Assembly (NCBI GenBank): GCA_034698045.1
Contig: JAQGAU010000683.1
Span: forward strand, 1-24,948
Length of the DNA: 24,948 nucleotides
Direction of reading: 5' to 3'
Source of the DNA: Paramacrobiotus richtersi
Lineage: Eukaryota > Tardigrada > Eutardigrada > Parachela > Macrobiotidae
Below are positions 9,701 through 20,849 of the stretch, in pieces (positions within the stretch are counted from its first letter, which is position 1; every line of letters begins with the position of its first letter). Position numbers and translations under genes: made by a program. The notes below the pieces were generated by a model. The model did no database searches. It was not told the DNA's origin and saw nothing but the letters and a program-made list of their open reading frames with translations.

Positions 9701-12700
9701 GGACCGATTGGCCGCGGCCGAGCGAGCGAATAAGGGATCACTGCACGCATTTGTGCGTCCTTCTGATCGCAACGAATTAACGATCATCTCGGCGTAAATC
9801 TCCACTGCATTCACGGTGTTTTGGATGGCATAGTTTTCTGAAGGCTGCAACGAAACTGCCGTCTAACCGTCCGCCGCAGTTTACAGAATTGGGCGAAAGC
9901 CTAGTTCGTACCAGTTCATCGCTCTCGTACGTAAAATTGTATACACTTTTGGCGTATGAAATAAGGTAATCGCTCAGACTTGCGGATCCATTCCGGATCC
10001 GTTCGGTGTGAAGGAGTAGAGAAAAAGTTGATCGCAGAACACCAACCATCTAAAAAGCTACTAATGCTAAACTCACGAACGAGAAGGCGTCGTATTCTCT
10101 GAAGATCTCGCGCACCTCTGGCGTGGGGTTGTTGAACTCTGCAATTCTGCCATATGTTCCAGTTTGCTGCACGGGTTGAATGTTAATAAACACCTGCAAA
10201 ATTGGGATATGATGGAGGGTACAGCCAGTAAGCATACAAAGAGCAGGCCTACGTATTGGCCGTTTCCCAATCCAAGTGACGCTGCGGCTCTCTGCAAGAG
10301 TACTATACATGCACCAGAAACATTAAGAAACAACATAACGAGTGGCCAAGGTAAAGTTGAGCAAATTTTACCAGGACCTGAACCGCCGTCGAGATTCCAC
10401 ACATCAGAACGAACACTGCAAAAACAGAAACCAATATCCATTCAGTGGTGATGCGAATTTTGACCTCAGCAACAGCCTCACCGCGGCTACGCGCTTTCGC
10501 AATTATCAACGCTTCCAGGATGGTTTTGTTGTCGGTGTGGTCGAAGGAGACGGTCTCCTGGAGGACGGCACCGTTGGTAGCGTTGTTGTGTCGACTGGCC
10601 AGTTTGCGTATGGCTCCACTAAGAAGCCCATAAATTGGGGTAAAGCTTTTGCCGTCCAGGAGAACCGTCAAGCGGCGCCAGTTGAACGAAACGGTATACC
10701 CTAAGACCGCGTCCGCCATCCCTTCCAATGTGCCGCCCATCATGATTGTCGTGGGATAATGTTGTTCGTGGGTGAATTCGGCAAAGCCTATTCCGCTGCA
10801 ATTATAATATTCTGGTGTTTTGTCATCCGAGCCGCTTTACGACATTTGTTCGAATTTGGTGGGTTTTGTCGCTTAATCAAAGCAGTCCCGTTCCCTTACT
10901 GCCAGTCATGCCTGACTCTCTCCTTCGAAAATATCACAGCGAGAAGTCGTCAATTTCGGCTTACCCGCCAAAACCTTATGGACGGGAAAACGTCCCGCGG
11001 ACACTTTCCCCACGGGACCGTTTAAAAACCGTCCGGAAAGCCGGCGTAAATTTTACCCATTCAAAAGCTTTGGTCTGTCAGTTCCCCCGTCCGGCCTAAC
11101 CGCACCCTTTTCCCTATAACATTCTCCCAGATGTATTCTGTGCACTCTTTCCCCGGTATACTATTCATTACCGATTCACTTAAAATGGACGCTCCTGTAA
11201 AAAAATGGCATTTGGCAAAATTAGTAGTCCTCGGAGTGCAGAAGACTCTGAGGAATTGTGCTCGTCTTGCACAACACTCTGAGGAATTGTGTCGGTCGGG
11301 TAGCATACTCTGGGGAAAAGTGTCTGTGTTAGGCTGAACGACTGAGGTCAATCTGGAAAATCAAAAATTAAAATAAGCAAAATTTGTAAAATTGCGGCCT
11401 CCCCTTTTAACGATCTTGAGGGAAAAGTGTCTGCCGGACGTTTTCACCCGTCCGGACTCCGGATGGATTTAGCGGTCACCGGCTTAGCTGCAACCCACAC
11501 GTACTTACGGGACGAATATCGTCATTCCAAACTCTGTAAGCGATACAAAATAAACTGCGATTAATTCCCCTAATCGACTCCCGAAAGTAAAACTCTGTTA
11601 CCTCTGGCCAAACTAGCAACAGTTTGAAGCTGTAGGTTGGTGCATCCTGCAAAACAAAAACAGTGTAGACGACTCAGCGTTTAAAAGCATTGTAGGGATG
11701 ACTTCTTTTCGAATACGCTCAGTGCGCTTGCGCTGGCCGGCAGCACCGCTGTATTTTGATAAGAATTATTGATATTTCAGTAATCTGGTATGGTGGCCAC
11801 GCGTTTTCTTCTTGCATGGTGATGGTCTGTTGCGCACTTGGCCATAGCCGACGATTGCGTCTATGTTATGATTGCATTGATTAAACCTTGATATTTAGGC
11901 TGCCCTTCCGGTCTTTCGGTGCTGCGTAGTGCATTCCATGAAGATGCCATCGGACACATGACAGACCGGAATACAGCGGAAACTTGTAATCGTAAAGTAC
12001 ACACGAACCTGCCTTCTACGATTTTATCGATTGTTGTACAGATGAAATCAATTGATGTATTATAGGTAATCGGACCTAGCTCATACTGTCATCAGCGAAC
12101 AGTAGCAGTAACTGTTGTTAATAGCACTAAAATTTAGTTGCAAGGTGGTATGACATTGCTGGCGTTAAAGATTACTACAGCAGAAACATTACTATTCAAA
12201 ACTAAAACCGAGAAAAGCCAACGCCGTTACTATTATCCGAAAGTGCTTTAGTAAGTGACAGTGAATCCAATACTGAGGCCGCGCTTCCGCTCAAAATATA
12301 AACTGAAAAACGTTGCCTCGAGAACGCCCCAGACCGCGCCTCGCATAACTGTTGTTAATCGTGCGTATGCATTAATTGGTAGACTGAATAAATAGCCCGC
12401 AATTCAATTAATAGCTTTCTGCATAGGTTTCTTTTTTGATTTGCATTCTGTCACCTCGGAATGCATAAAAGATCACAAGAGCGGCAGATATGCCGCTATT
12501 GTCAGTTTCTTGTTCGCATCGTGCACGTTAATTTATGTTTACTGGCTACGAGTATATGCAGTCCACTCTACATATCTGTACTGCTATAAGATCAATCTAA
12601 AAAGTTAGGTACGTAACGGGGAGTTTCAGCCGTACCTGTCATCAAAATGGCATGACACGTGTTCGGGTTGTGCTGCTGTGCAGCGAAGTACTGCTCGGCA

Positions 12701-12954
12701 ATGAGTCTCGGCGAAAGAGCCTCCATTTCTTCGCACAACGTCAGTCTGCTGGGAGTTAACACATGCTTAAAATGGACACCATACAGTTGACCGTATTTCC
12801 GATTAACCAGCTCAATGCTCATGTTCACCGCGCCGGCCGTACGTAGAATTGACGGAGCAAGACCGGGATTGCTGGGCAGAACAACCAAGTAGGTCACCTC
12901 AATGCAGCTGCCCAACTCGACCAGCAAAATGATACACACGGAAGAGTAAATCAT
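6723..12954 (-). CDS. Receptor-type guanylyl cyclase copy B, complete, probable pseudo-cyclase
   Basis: Eighteen exons (minus): 12954-12636, 11646-11602, 11533-11509, 10795-10482, 10415-10372, 10193-10116, 10049-9912, 9844-9602, 9328-9190, 9130-9055, 8982-8778, 8694-8539, 8460-7889, 7723-7504, 7448-7298, 7192-7144, 7024-6883, 6809-6723. Length is 1000 aa. Order: signal peptide (1-18); ANF-receptor ligand-binding domain (~20-450; VFVLMCG, NVDVYAF, DVPLCGF); one membrane helix (~452-472, IALPVVCGATLAFVVTGIV); kinase-homology domain (~490-740; GKQCAVWKG, HQNINTFYGV, CPRGSL, HGRLRSTCCLIDN, NNPQKRPTARQF); linker helix (~745-785, ERTKELDQERAKCDSLLKQM); cyclase domain (~786-985). The usual FSDIVGFT reads FGSLEGFA (Asp to Ser811) and GDAY reads NECY (Asp to Glu855). 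Glu851 in KVEAV, the Cys of YCIFGDT, the Asn and Arg of NVASRMES and KGKG are kept. It ends GKGRMQMFW...GLNSP. Start and stop are supported by copy C. The end of exon 6 is uncertain (10116 or 10077). It sits in the membrane and would turn an extracellular signal into cGMP if active. Confidence 0.92.
10796..11508 (-). other. Intron 3 of copy B (713 nt)
   Basis: Long intron with no gene recognised. The overlapping frames at 10759-11025, 10815-11099, 11061-11351 and 11131-11337 are not convincing. It aligns in patches with intron 3 of copy C (19187-19929), for example the ATTACCGATTCACTTAAAAT segment, so both came from one ancestral intron. It carries a 31-bp tandem repeat. Confidence 0.65.
11245..11335. 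repeat. 31-bp tandem repeat, about 3 copies
   Basis: Units start ACTCTGAGGAATTGTG at 11245 and 11276, and a diverged ACTCTGGGGAAAAGTG at 11307. A related pair of units with the same spacing occurs in intron 3 of copy C near 19680-19730, so the repeat predates the B/C duplication. Confidence 0.7.
11647..12635 (-). other. Intron 1 of copy B (989 nt)
   Basis: Between the signal-peptide exon and the 45-nt exon 2. I see no gene, RNA or clear repeat in it. Confidence 0.6.
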
Positions 12955-13048
12955 TCTTATTTTCCTAACAACAAACGGGAGACTAGTGTCAAGTTCACGA
13001 AACCAGTGATCGCTTCCACCAGCTACAACTGTGACTTAAAGCAGCTTA

Positions 13049-13570
13049 TTAAAACGTGCCTGGTCGCCCGTATAGCACAATAATGCCGCCTATAACGGCA
13101 ACAGCACGTGCTGGATCGGATACACTGATGAAATCTGGATAATTTGGTGTCCTGTTAGCACAACCGAAGTAAACGTAATTAATTATGCCAGTGAACGTCA
13201 GTAAAATAAGGGTGACATCTGTTTCCTCTCTTAGCATTATAATCAGAAATTTTTATCTCTGTGTCGATCAAACCGCTGCCAATAGGGGAAAAGTATGCCA
13301 TAGAACGTTATTACCTGAAAACTGGAATTCTTAATAGTTTCGTCATACCTGCCCTTTTTTTCCACAAAGAAAAGCCTTGGTATTAATAAAAAGGTCATTT
13401 CGCACAATGCGAGTAACGTTGCACCATTATAGTGAACACAGCCCACGACAGGGACGATGATGCGAATTTACCGTACAACCTTAAATGCGGCTGGGATTAT
13501 TGTTTCCACTGAGCTTTCATAGTCTCTGTAGAAGAAAGGCTCGCTATATCTCGTGTGTAGCAGTAACGGT
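13049..13570 (-). promoter_or_regulatory. Conserved upstream block of copy B
   Basis: Aligns with 20850-21350 upstream of copy C and, from about 13250, with 3300-3640 upstream of copy A. Shared stretches include GCACAACCGAAGTAAA.CGTA..TAATTATG and CACAAAGAAAAG. Open frames at 13049-13237 and 13243-13446 (minus) are broken by frame-changing differences in copy C, so I read this as promoter or 5' untranslated DNA rather than coding. Confidence 0.5.
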
Positions 13571-13582
13571 TAATTCCCTCTT

Positions 13583-13608
13583 TGACCTCTGAGAGGTCAA
13601 TGAGGTCA
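13583..13608. promoter_or_regulatory. Cluster of three nuclear-receptor-type half-sites
   Basis: TGACCT (13583-13588), AGGTCA (13594-13599) and AGGTCA (13603-13608) are exact half-sites. The first two form an everted repeat with 5-bp spacing and the last two a direct repeat with 3-bp spacing. They lie ~630 nt upstream of the copy B start. The matching point upstream of copy C lacks them. Function is inferred from motif only. Confidence 0.45.
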
Positions 13609-13635
13609 TCTCTTCAAAGTGCTACTGCACAGTCA

Positions 13636-13727
13636 TTGCCGTTCTCTAGCTGGTAGTAACTACGTCACTACCTTTACGGTAGAGATAAGGTAGTGACGTG
13701 GTCGCTATACCAGCTAGAGAACGGCAA
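13636..13727. mobile_element. Hairpin (MITE-like) inverted repeat
   Basis: The left arm (13636-13674) and right arm (13687-13727) are inverted copies: a perfect 20-bp outer block, a few mismatched bases, then a perfect 13-bp inner block, around a 12-bp loop. Weaker complementarity continues outward (TGCAC.GT). The homologous flank of copy C lacks this sequence, so it looks like an insertion. There is no coding capacity and no family is recognised. Confidence 0.6.
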
Positions 13728-13939
13728 CGGAACAGTGCAAACGGAGAAAGTTTGACACTTTACCGACATAGTGTAGTGCTATGTCAAAGTCAGAATACTT
13801 GGACTCCATTACATCTGTTAAGAAGGTCCTATTGCATTTTCAAAGCAAATGTTTCGCCATAACCACTTTTTCATTGCCGATGTGCATAAGGACTCGCTTT
13901 CCAGGTTAGATAATATTTTATTCGTAGCACGTAGTTATG

Positions 13940-14726
13940 AGTTGGTCATATACACTGTCCCTCCAGATCGAACGAAGAGATGTGTTCGTCAAGAGAAGTT
14001 CATCTGCAAACGCAGCATAACTTCTGGATATATTGTCCACAAATGTTTCGTCTGCTGGGGTCGACCTAAGCTAGGCTGGCCGTCCAAACAAACACAATTT
14101 GATAATCGATGTTACAGTACCATAAAACTGGAGCTGCATTATGCTTTACACGTGGCCAACATCCGATTGTTTTCCTGCTGTATATGATTAAATAAACTTA
14201 CGCGAAACAGAAAAGGTCAAAAGGAGGTCCTTATTACACGCATTTAGCTTCATGTAAAAAGTTAAATGGTGTCTTTATCGGAACCGTAAGGTGTCTAAGT
14301 AGCACACATTCCGATTGCCTGCTGTAAACATTCATAATTAATGTCTTGCATCTTTCAGCTCATTTGTTTCAAGCGGTATTTACGTGGTTAAAATGCAACC
14401 TTATCCGATCCAGATTACAGTCATTTACAAGTTTCCATTTAACCCGCATCGCCGCTTCCTTCTCTTCCGTCTACCCCTTCACAAAGACGAAGTGCTCGCG
14501 AAGAACAGAGTAGACTTTGGATGAAGAGACGGTCTAAAGAAAGAGTATACTTTGGAACATGAAACAGCCGGCTAGTTTCTTGAAAACATATGTATACACT
14601 GCCGGTAGAATGTTTTACCCGTGGTGGAACGCTCACTTAAAACAGCGGAACAAGTTAGCAATGGCAAAACGATATAGTTTATGTTCTCGTTCGCCAGTAC
14701 AGCATTTGTCTAGCTTTCCGGTTTAA
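13940..14726. other. Duplicated flank of copy B matching the C-D2 spacer
   Basis: No gene. It aligns in patches with 21361-22886: CACTGTCCCTCCAGATCGAA, GTGTCTTTATCGGAA, ATGAAACAGCCGGC.AGTTTCTT, TTTACCCGTGG, and TCTGTC-type then TCCGGTTTA at the end. In the C-D2 spacer the matching DNA ends ~275 nt before the D2 start codon. The open frame at 13849-14187 is not preserved in the other copy. Confidence 0.6.
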
Positions 14727-15151
14727 TTAGCAGTATGCGACTGCACGCGCAGCCGCCTTGTTAGGCCAGTGGCACATGCAGCACCCAAATTTTGGCTGCA
14801 TGCGTACTTTTGTCCCATAGACAACTGTGCATAGTTATTTTTTTCTCGTTTCAGATCGAGATCTGAGACTGATTTCCATCATGATCACAAGCATATATTA
14901 TGGGCTACAGTAGAGTAACGGCGAGCTGTTTTCTGTGGCACGCTCAAGACAGCAGACGACTCCGTTTCGTTTGTTGCTGGCACTGGTGACTACTATGTCC
15001 CGTCATTGATCAACGTTTTGTATTCTACTGTAAAAGACTGCTGATAATACCCTCATAAAAGAAGGAGAAAAACAACCACTGAACTCGTTTTTCGTAAACA
15101 CCGGTACCAGCAGAGATGAGAGAACAGAACAACAACGATCTCTTTACTCGA
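14727..15151. other. Junction between duplicated B flank and the 3' flank of copy C
   Basis: Sequence homology to the C-D2 spacer fades after about 14726. An LRR gene would be expected here by comparison with A-D1 and C-D2, but none is visible on either strand. The part next to 15151 is the 3' UTR side of copy C. I see no canonical AATAAA for copy C; ATTAAA at 14727-14722 (minus) is a distant candidate. Confidence 0.5.
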
Positions 15152-18100
15152 CTACTGCTTTGACAGAGTCCTCTGGATAACCGGGTTATGGACTTCCTTC
15201 GGACAAGGAGATGACTGTACAGTGCTGCTTGGATACACCCAAAACGTGTGCATACGTCCTTTTCCCTGCGAACAATTACGGTTTCTAGAGCGTCACGGAC
15301 TCTTCCCAGCCATTGCCCCTTATGGGCATCTATCGGTTTGAATGCGGTTTACCTTGACATCGACATCACCGCGCGGTTCACGGACGAATTCACGGCAGTT
15401 CTGTATCAAATCGGCAGTGACGTTGCTTACGTGCAATCGGCCGCCTTGACCGTGGCTTTCCATGCGTGAAGCCACATTAACAGTGTCGCCAAATCTGTAG
15501 AACAATAATCTAGCGCATCGGGCAGCGGAAAAGATTTACTGTATCAGTATGTATCCGTTAATGCAGGCGTGGAGGTAATCAACATACATGCAATAACGCG
15601 GCACTTTCGTTCCAATTACTCCGGTAGCACAGGGTCCTGTGAAAAATAACCTCTGATACGTCATAAAAACGACTGAACGAATATAGATACATGCTGTTTG
15701 GAACGACAACGTGTCCTTGCAAAAATTCTATTCCGAAAACTGAGAATGGTTTACCTGAGTGTATCCCACAGCGGAGCCCATATTCTTTGGCACACTGTCC
15801 AATAATCTTGCTTGGCTCAAGATTTATACGCAGCATCTCCGTGGCCAGTCGACACAGCTCCAGCGCATGATGTACGCTGGCTTTATGTGGAATACCGCTT
15901 GTGACCTTTTATTTCAATGCAGTTGTTTATGTTGCCATACTAGCAATAGCAGTTATCAACAAAATGTACCATGTAGCATTCGTTGACGGCCTCGACCTTC
16001 TGAGCGGAGTAATCGGAAATAAGATTGTCTAAGGAAGCATAGATGAGAGCGAGAGTCTCCATAACAATGCCGGGCGCGCGTTGCGATGTCCACGCTGCAA
16101 AGCCCTCCAGACTACCGAAGAAAATGCTAACTTGGTGAAAATATTCCGCTTCCACTACCAGACGGTTGCGTAGACGCTCTACGACGTACCTAAGAGCAAA
16201 TATGGATTGCGTCATTCTTTTTTATATCAAACACATTACAGGAGTTCCGTAATGTGTGAGAAAAGCGACTAGAAAAAAGCAGGTTTCCTTATAAATACTG
16301 GGATAGACATGATCAATCTACTCACAGCGGTAGCATTTGCCTTAGTAGACTATCACATTTAGCCCTCTCCTGATCCAGCTCCTTGGTTCGTTCCAAGACC
16401 GCCCACTCTAAAGCTTCCGCATACTTCTCCAACCGGTTTGACACCCGATCAACTATGTTTGAGTTGGATGTAATTCCCGCCATCCTGGTAGAACTCAACC
16501 GGTAAAACGCTTGCAAGAATTGTCGGGCAGTGGGCCGCTTCTGTGGATCGTTCACCCCACAGCACTGGACCAGTAAGCCCAGCTCTATTGGAGTTCCCTC
16601 CGGTAATGTGACCATTTCATTGAATGGTACTGATGCGATGCAAAGGATCGTATAGGCAATGACCCCGGCGGCGTAAATATCGCTGGCCACCGTTTTGACT
16701 GAGATGGGAAAGACATGGCATTCTGGCGCGTCCCAGACGGATTTGCCTACTGAAGTTAATTCTTTTCGGTTGACACATTTGATGAGCTCCCCGTAGCCGT
16801 GTTGGCCGATCCGCAGGGTGAAGTGATTGTCGATTAGGCAGCATGTACTCCGAAGACGACCATGGGCACCGGCAGCCGAGTGTAAATAGACCAACCCCTA
16901 TCGTAAAATAACCAACCTTCACGCATTAATGTTTGAAAATCCATATGAATGCAAACCTGAAACAAGTCCGCTATCAATGAGTAATGAAACGTGATGTCCA
17001 GCTGCATGGTATCCAAAAGATCCAGCAAAGACCCTCGTGGACAAAACTGGCTGACCAGGAGGATCTCTTGGCCGATGAAGCCAACTCCATAAAACTTGTT
17101 GATATTTTGATGCTGGAACAAAAGCAAATAGCCGAGGTTAACCGTCAATGATCAGATGGTCGGCAACAAAGCTTTCTTACCTCTAGAACCTGGATATTCT
17201 TGTGAAGATCCTTGGTCACCGGTCTACCTTGCAACGGCACAGATTTAACCCACACCTTTTGACCTTTCCACACAGCACATTTTTTTCCGTGAATGTGACT
17301 CAAGCTCCCCCCTGAATCCTGCGCGAAATCCTCCGAGGAAATCAACCACCATGGATTAGAAATTGCCAATACACGCTTGATGTATCTGTTGATTAAACAA
17401 TTGTCCTTCTTTATCAAGTTTCCAAGTATAGGTAGAGGGCGGTTATCCTTACCGCACAATGCCAGTTACGACGAACGCAAGGATGACGCCACAGACTACT
17501 GGTAAGACAATGGAAAGCGTGGCCGTATCTAGTAAACAACATGGTTTCGTGGTAATTGCGCGCTATGGATCAGTTGTTGATTGTTACCGGTGGCGGCACA
17601 AGGCCCCTCCGTGCCGGTAAATCCGCACAATGGGACGTCCGGTGGGACTGTTGACGACATCCAGCTGACGCTGAAGGTATTAAGAGGAATGAGGTTGCGT
17701 GATTGAGCGTCATACACTGCGTATTGCTGTGTGAAGAAAGGTCATTTTGAAGGAATGTCACATGTTAACGCTCCGGCGAACCACAGAAGAAGCACAAAAG
17801 ATGCTAGGAATCGGAAATCATTTTACCGAGCCGGTATATTTCACATTATTGGTTTTTCACTGATCTTTGCTAAATTGAGCTGTAGCACACAACTTGTCCC
17901 TTACAGCTCAAAGTAAAAGACAATAAGTTAGAGCTAGTTTCTGTTGCTGTGGTCTACCCCTTTTATCATACCGAGACGGTTTTTTTCACTGTAGGTATTC
18001 ATACCTGCATGGTCTGGCTTTGCAGCTCAAATGCGTACACATCGACATTAAGGTTGCGTACACGGTGCGCGTCAATGTACAAGTTCCCAAGGCTGCTAGT

Positions 18101-20743
18101 GAAAGACCGGTTGGCCGCAGCTGAGCGAGCGAACAAGGGATCGCTGCACGCATTCATGCGTCCTACTGAATGCAACGAATTAACGATCATCTCGGCGTAA
18201 ATCTCCACTGCATTCACGGTGTTCTGGATAGCATAGCTTTCTAAAGGCTGTAACGAAACAACCGTTTAGGTAACTGTTCGCTTTAGTTACAGTTGTGGGG
18301 GAAGGCCAAAATCGTACCAGTTCATCGCTTTCGTACGTAAAGTTATACACACTTTTGGCGTATGTCATAAGGTAATCACTAAGCTTTGCGGATCCGGTCC
18401 GGGTTTTCTCAGTGTGAAGAAGTAGAGAAAATGTGGATCGCATAACACCAACCATCTAAAAAACAGCTAATGCTAAATTCAAGTGCGAAGATGTTATTTT
18501 ACGGACGTTTCGCGCACCTCTGGCGGCGGGTAACTGAACTCAGCAACTCTGCCATATGCTCCAGTTTGCTGCAGGGGTTGAATGTTTATAAACACCTAAA
18601 AAGTTGGGACTGTGATGGAAGACGAAGCCAGTAAGGATATAAAACGAAGACCTACGTATTGCCCGTTCCCCAATCCAAGTGACGCTGCGACTCTCTGTAA
18701 TAGCATACACGGAAGATAAATAATGAGAAACAACGTCGCTAGTAGCTAAGATTAAGTTGAGCAAATCTTACCAGGAGCTGAACAGCCGTCGAGATTCCAC
18801 ACATCAGAACGAACACTGCAAAAATAAGAACCAAAATCCATTCAGTTATGATGCAGGCCTTGACCTCAGGTACAGCCTCACCTCGACTTCGCGCTTTGGC
18901 ATATATTAGCGCTTCATTGATGGTTTTATTGTCGGTATGGTCGAAGGCGACGCTCTCCAGAAGTACGGTACCGCCGCTTTGTCGACTGGCCAGTTTGCGC
19001 ATGGCTCCAGTTAGAAGTCCATAAATTGGGGTAAAGCTTTTGCTGTCCAGTAGAATCGTCAGGCGGCGCCAGTTGAACGACACAGTGTAGCCCAAGACCG
19101 CGTCCGCCATCCCTTCCAATGTACCGCCCATCATGATGGTCGTGGGATAATGCCGTTCGTGAGTGAAGTCGGCAAAGCCTATTCCACTGCAATTGTAATA
19201 CTGCCTTATTGTGGTGTATAATAAATAAAATACACCGTGTATTTTTATCGGAGCCGCGTTACGAGCTCGACGTTTGTTTTGCACTTGGTAGGCTTTGGTC
19301 AATCAAAGTAGCAACGTTTCCTCATGCATTACTTCGTCTCTCGAAAATATCACAGTGAGAGGTCGTTGCTCGTTTTGGTTTGGCAGGTAACCGGAAAACC
19401 TTCCGCATGGAAAATGCGTCCGGCGGACACATTTTCCCATGACCGCAAAAACCTTCCGGTGGGCCGAATTTTTTTCCGGCGTAAAGTTCACCCATTCAGA
19501 AATGTTGGTTGCCAGTGCATTCAGGCGTTCATCCCAACCGGACACCTTTCCTCAGAGTATTTTCCAAGACTGACACTACTTCGCGGATATACAGTGGGAT
19601 TCATTACCGATTCACTTAAAATAGACGCTCCTACAGAAAAACTGCAGTCGGCAAAATTAATATTCCTCAGAGTGCAGAAGTCCCTGAGGTATAGTATTCG
19701 TCTGGCACAACACTCTGGGGAATAGTATCTAGCTTATCAGGACGCACTGGGAAAACGTGTCTGGGTTAGGCTGAATGATTGAGGGCAATCTGGCAAATCA
19801 AAAATTTAAACGGGCAAAATTTGCGAAGCTGCATGTTTCCGTACGGTTTTAACGATCTTGGGCGAAAAGTGACCGTCCGGACTACAGGTGGTTTTAGAGG
19901 TTAACCGCTTATAAGATACGCGTACTTACGTGACGAATACCGTCATTCCAAATTCTGTAATCGGTACAAGAAAAATGTGAATAATTCCCGTAATCGCCTT
20001 CGAAGGAGTAAATCCCTTACCTCTTGACAAACTGGCGACAGTTTGAAGCTGTAAGTTTGTGCATCCTGTAAAACAAAAGCTATGGCAGATCCAGCATGGT
20101 ATAAACGGTTCTTCTAGATATGTTCAGTACGCGGATCAGCAGCTTTCATTGCATCAGTAATTACTGTACTTCATGAATCATGAAAACAGAAACGATTCAA
20201 GCCCAGACTCGAATTTAGCTTTTCCGCTGTAGTTTAGGCTTTTATTAGACTTCTATCACCGCGGACTGCATAAGTATCTTGTTCGCATCGTGCAGTTAAC
20301 TTATGCTTGCTACTGGATACATGTGTTCCGCTCTTCTGTTATCAGACGGCTACCATATCAATCAAGAGCTTAGGCAAACATAAATAAATTAAACGGGGCA
20401 TTTTTCCTAGTCGTGCACGACGCGTACCTGCTATCACAATGGCATAACAGGTGCTGGAAACGTCCTGCCGTTGAGCAAAGTACTGCTCGGCAACTAGCCT
20501 CGGCGAAAGAGCTTCCATATCTTCGCACAGCGTTGGTCTGCTGGGAGCTACTTGCTTAAAATGGACATCATACAGTTCACCGTATTTCCGATTGACCAAC
20601 TCAATGCTCATGTTCACCGCGCCGGCCGTACGTAGGATGGACGGGGCGATACCGGGATTACTGGGTAGAACAACCAAATATGTCACTTCAATGCAGTTGC
20701 ACAATTCCACCATCAAAACGATAAACACAGAAGAGTAAATCAT
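15152..20743 (-). CDS. Receptor-type guanylyl cyclase copy C, complete, probable pseudo-cyclase
   Basis: Eighteen exons (minus): 20743-20428, 20065-20021, 19954-19930, 19186-18882, 18815-18772, 18595-18518, 18455-18318, 18247-18005, 17726-17588, 17528-17453, 17385-17181, 17112-16957, 16897-16326, 16189-15970, 15905-15755, 15636-15588, 15494-15353, 15265-15152. Length is 1005 aa. All intron positions and phases equal those of copy B. Exon 13 (kinase-homology and linker) differs at about 18 of 190 residues by hand count. Domain order is the same: signal peptide, ANF-receptor domain, membrane helix, kinase homology, linker, cyclase. The metal-site aspartates are likewise replaced: FGSLEGFA (Ser807) and NECY (Glu851). 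Glu847, YCIFGDTVN and ASRMES are kept. The tail is 9 residues longer than in B, ending VHNPVIQRTLSKQ. Met at 20743 is chosen because it matches B and opens the signal peptide (IYSSVFIVLMVELC); an in-frame Met at 20818 is also possible. Divergent from D2. Confidence 0.92.
19187..19929 (-). other. Intron 3 of copy C (743 nt)
   Basis: Homologous in patches to intron 3 of copy B, including the 31-bp-period repeat near 19680-19730. The frames at 19303-19545 and 19324-19725 run across it on opposite strands and match no known protein; I do not call them genes. Confidence 0.65.
20066..20427 (-). other. Intron 1 of copy C (362 nt)
   Basis: Shorter than introns 1 of A and B. Nothing recognised apart from splice sites. 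Confidence 0.6.
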
Positions 20744-20849
20744 TCTTATTCGCTTTAGCTGGGAAGCGATATTAAGCCTCAAGTTCACCAAGCCGGTGAT
20801 AGCTTCTACCAGCCACAACTGCGGATTGAAGCAAATATCGCATATAATG

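Noticed and set aside
13849-14187. 112-aa plus open frame in the B flank
   Set aside because: The homologous C flank does not preserve the frame, and the sequence has no signal peptide or domain.
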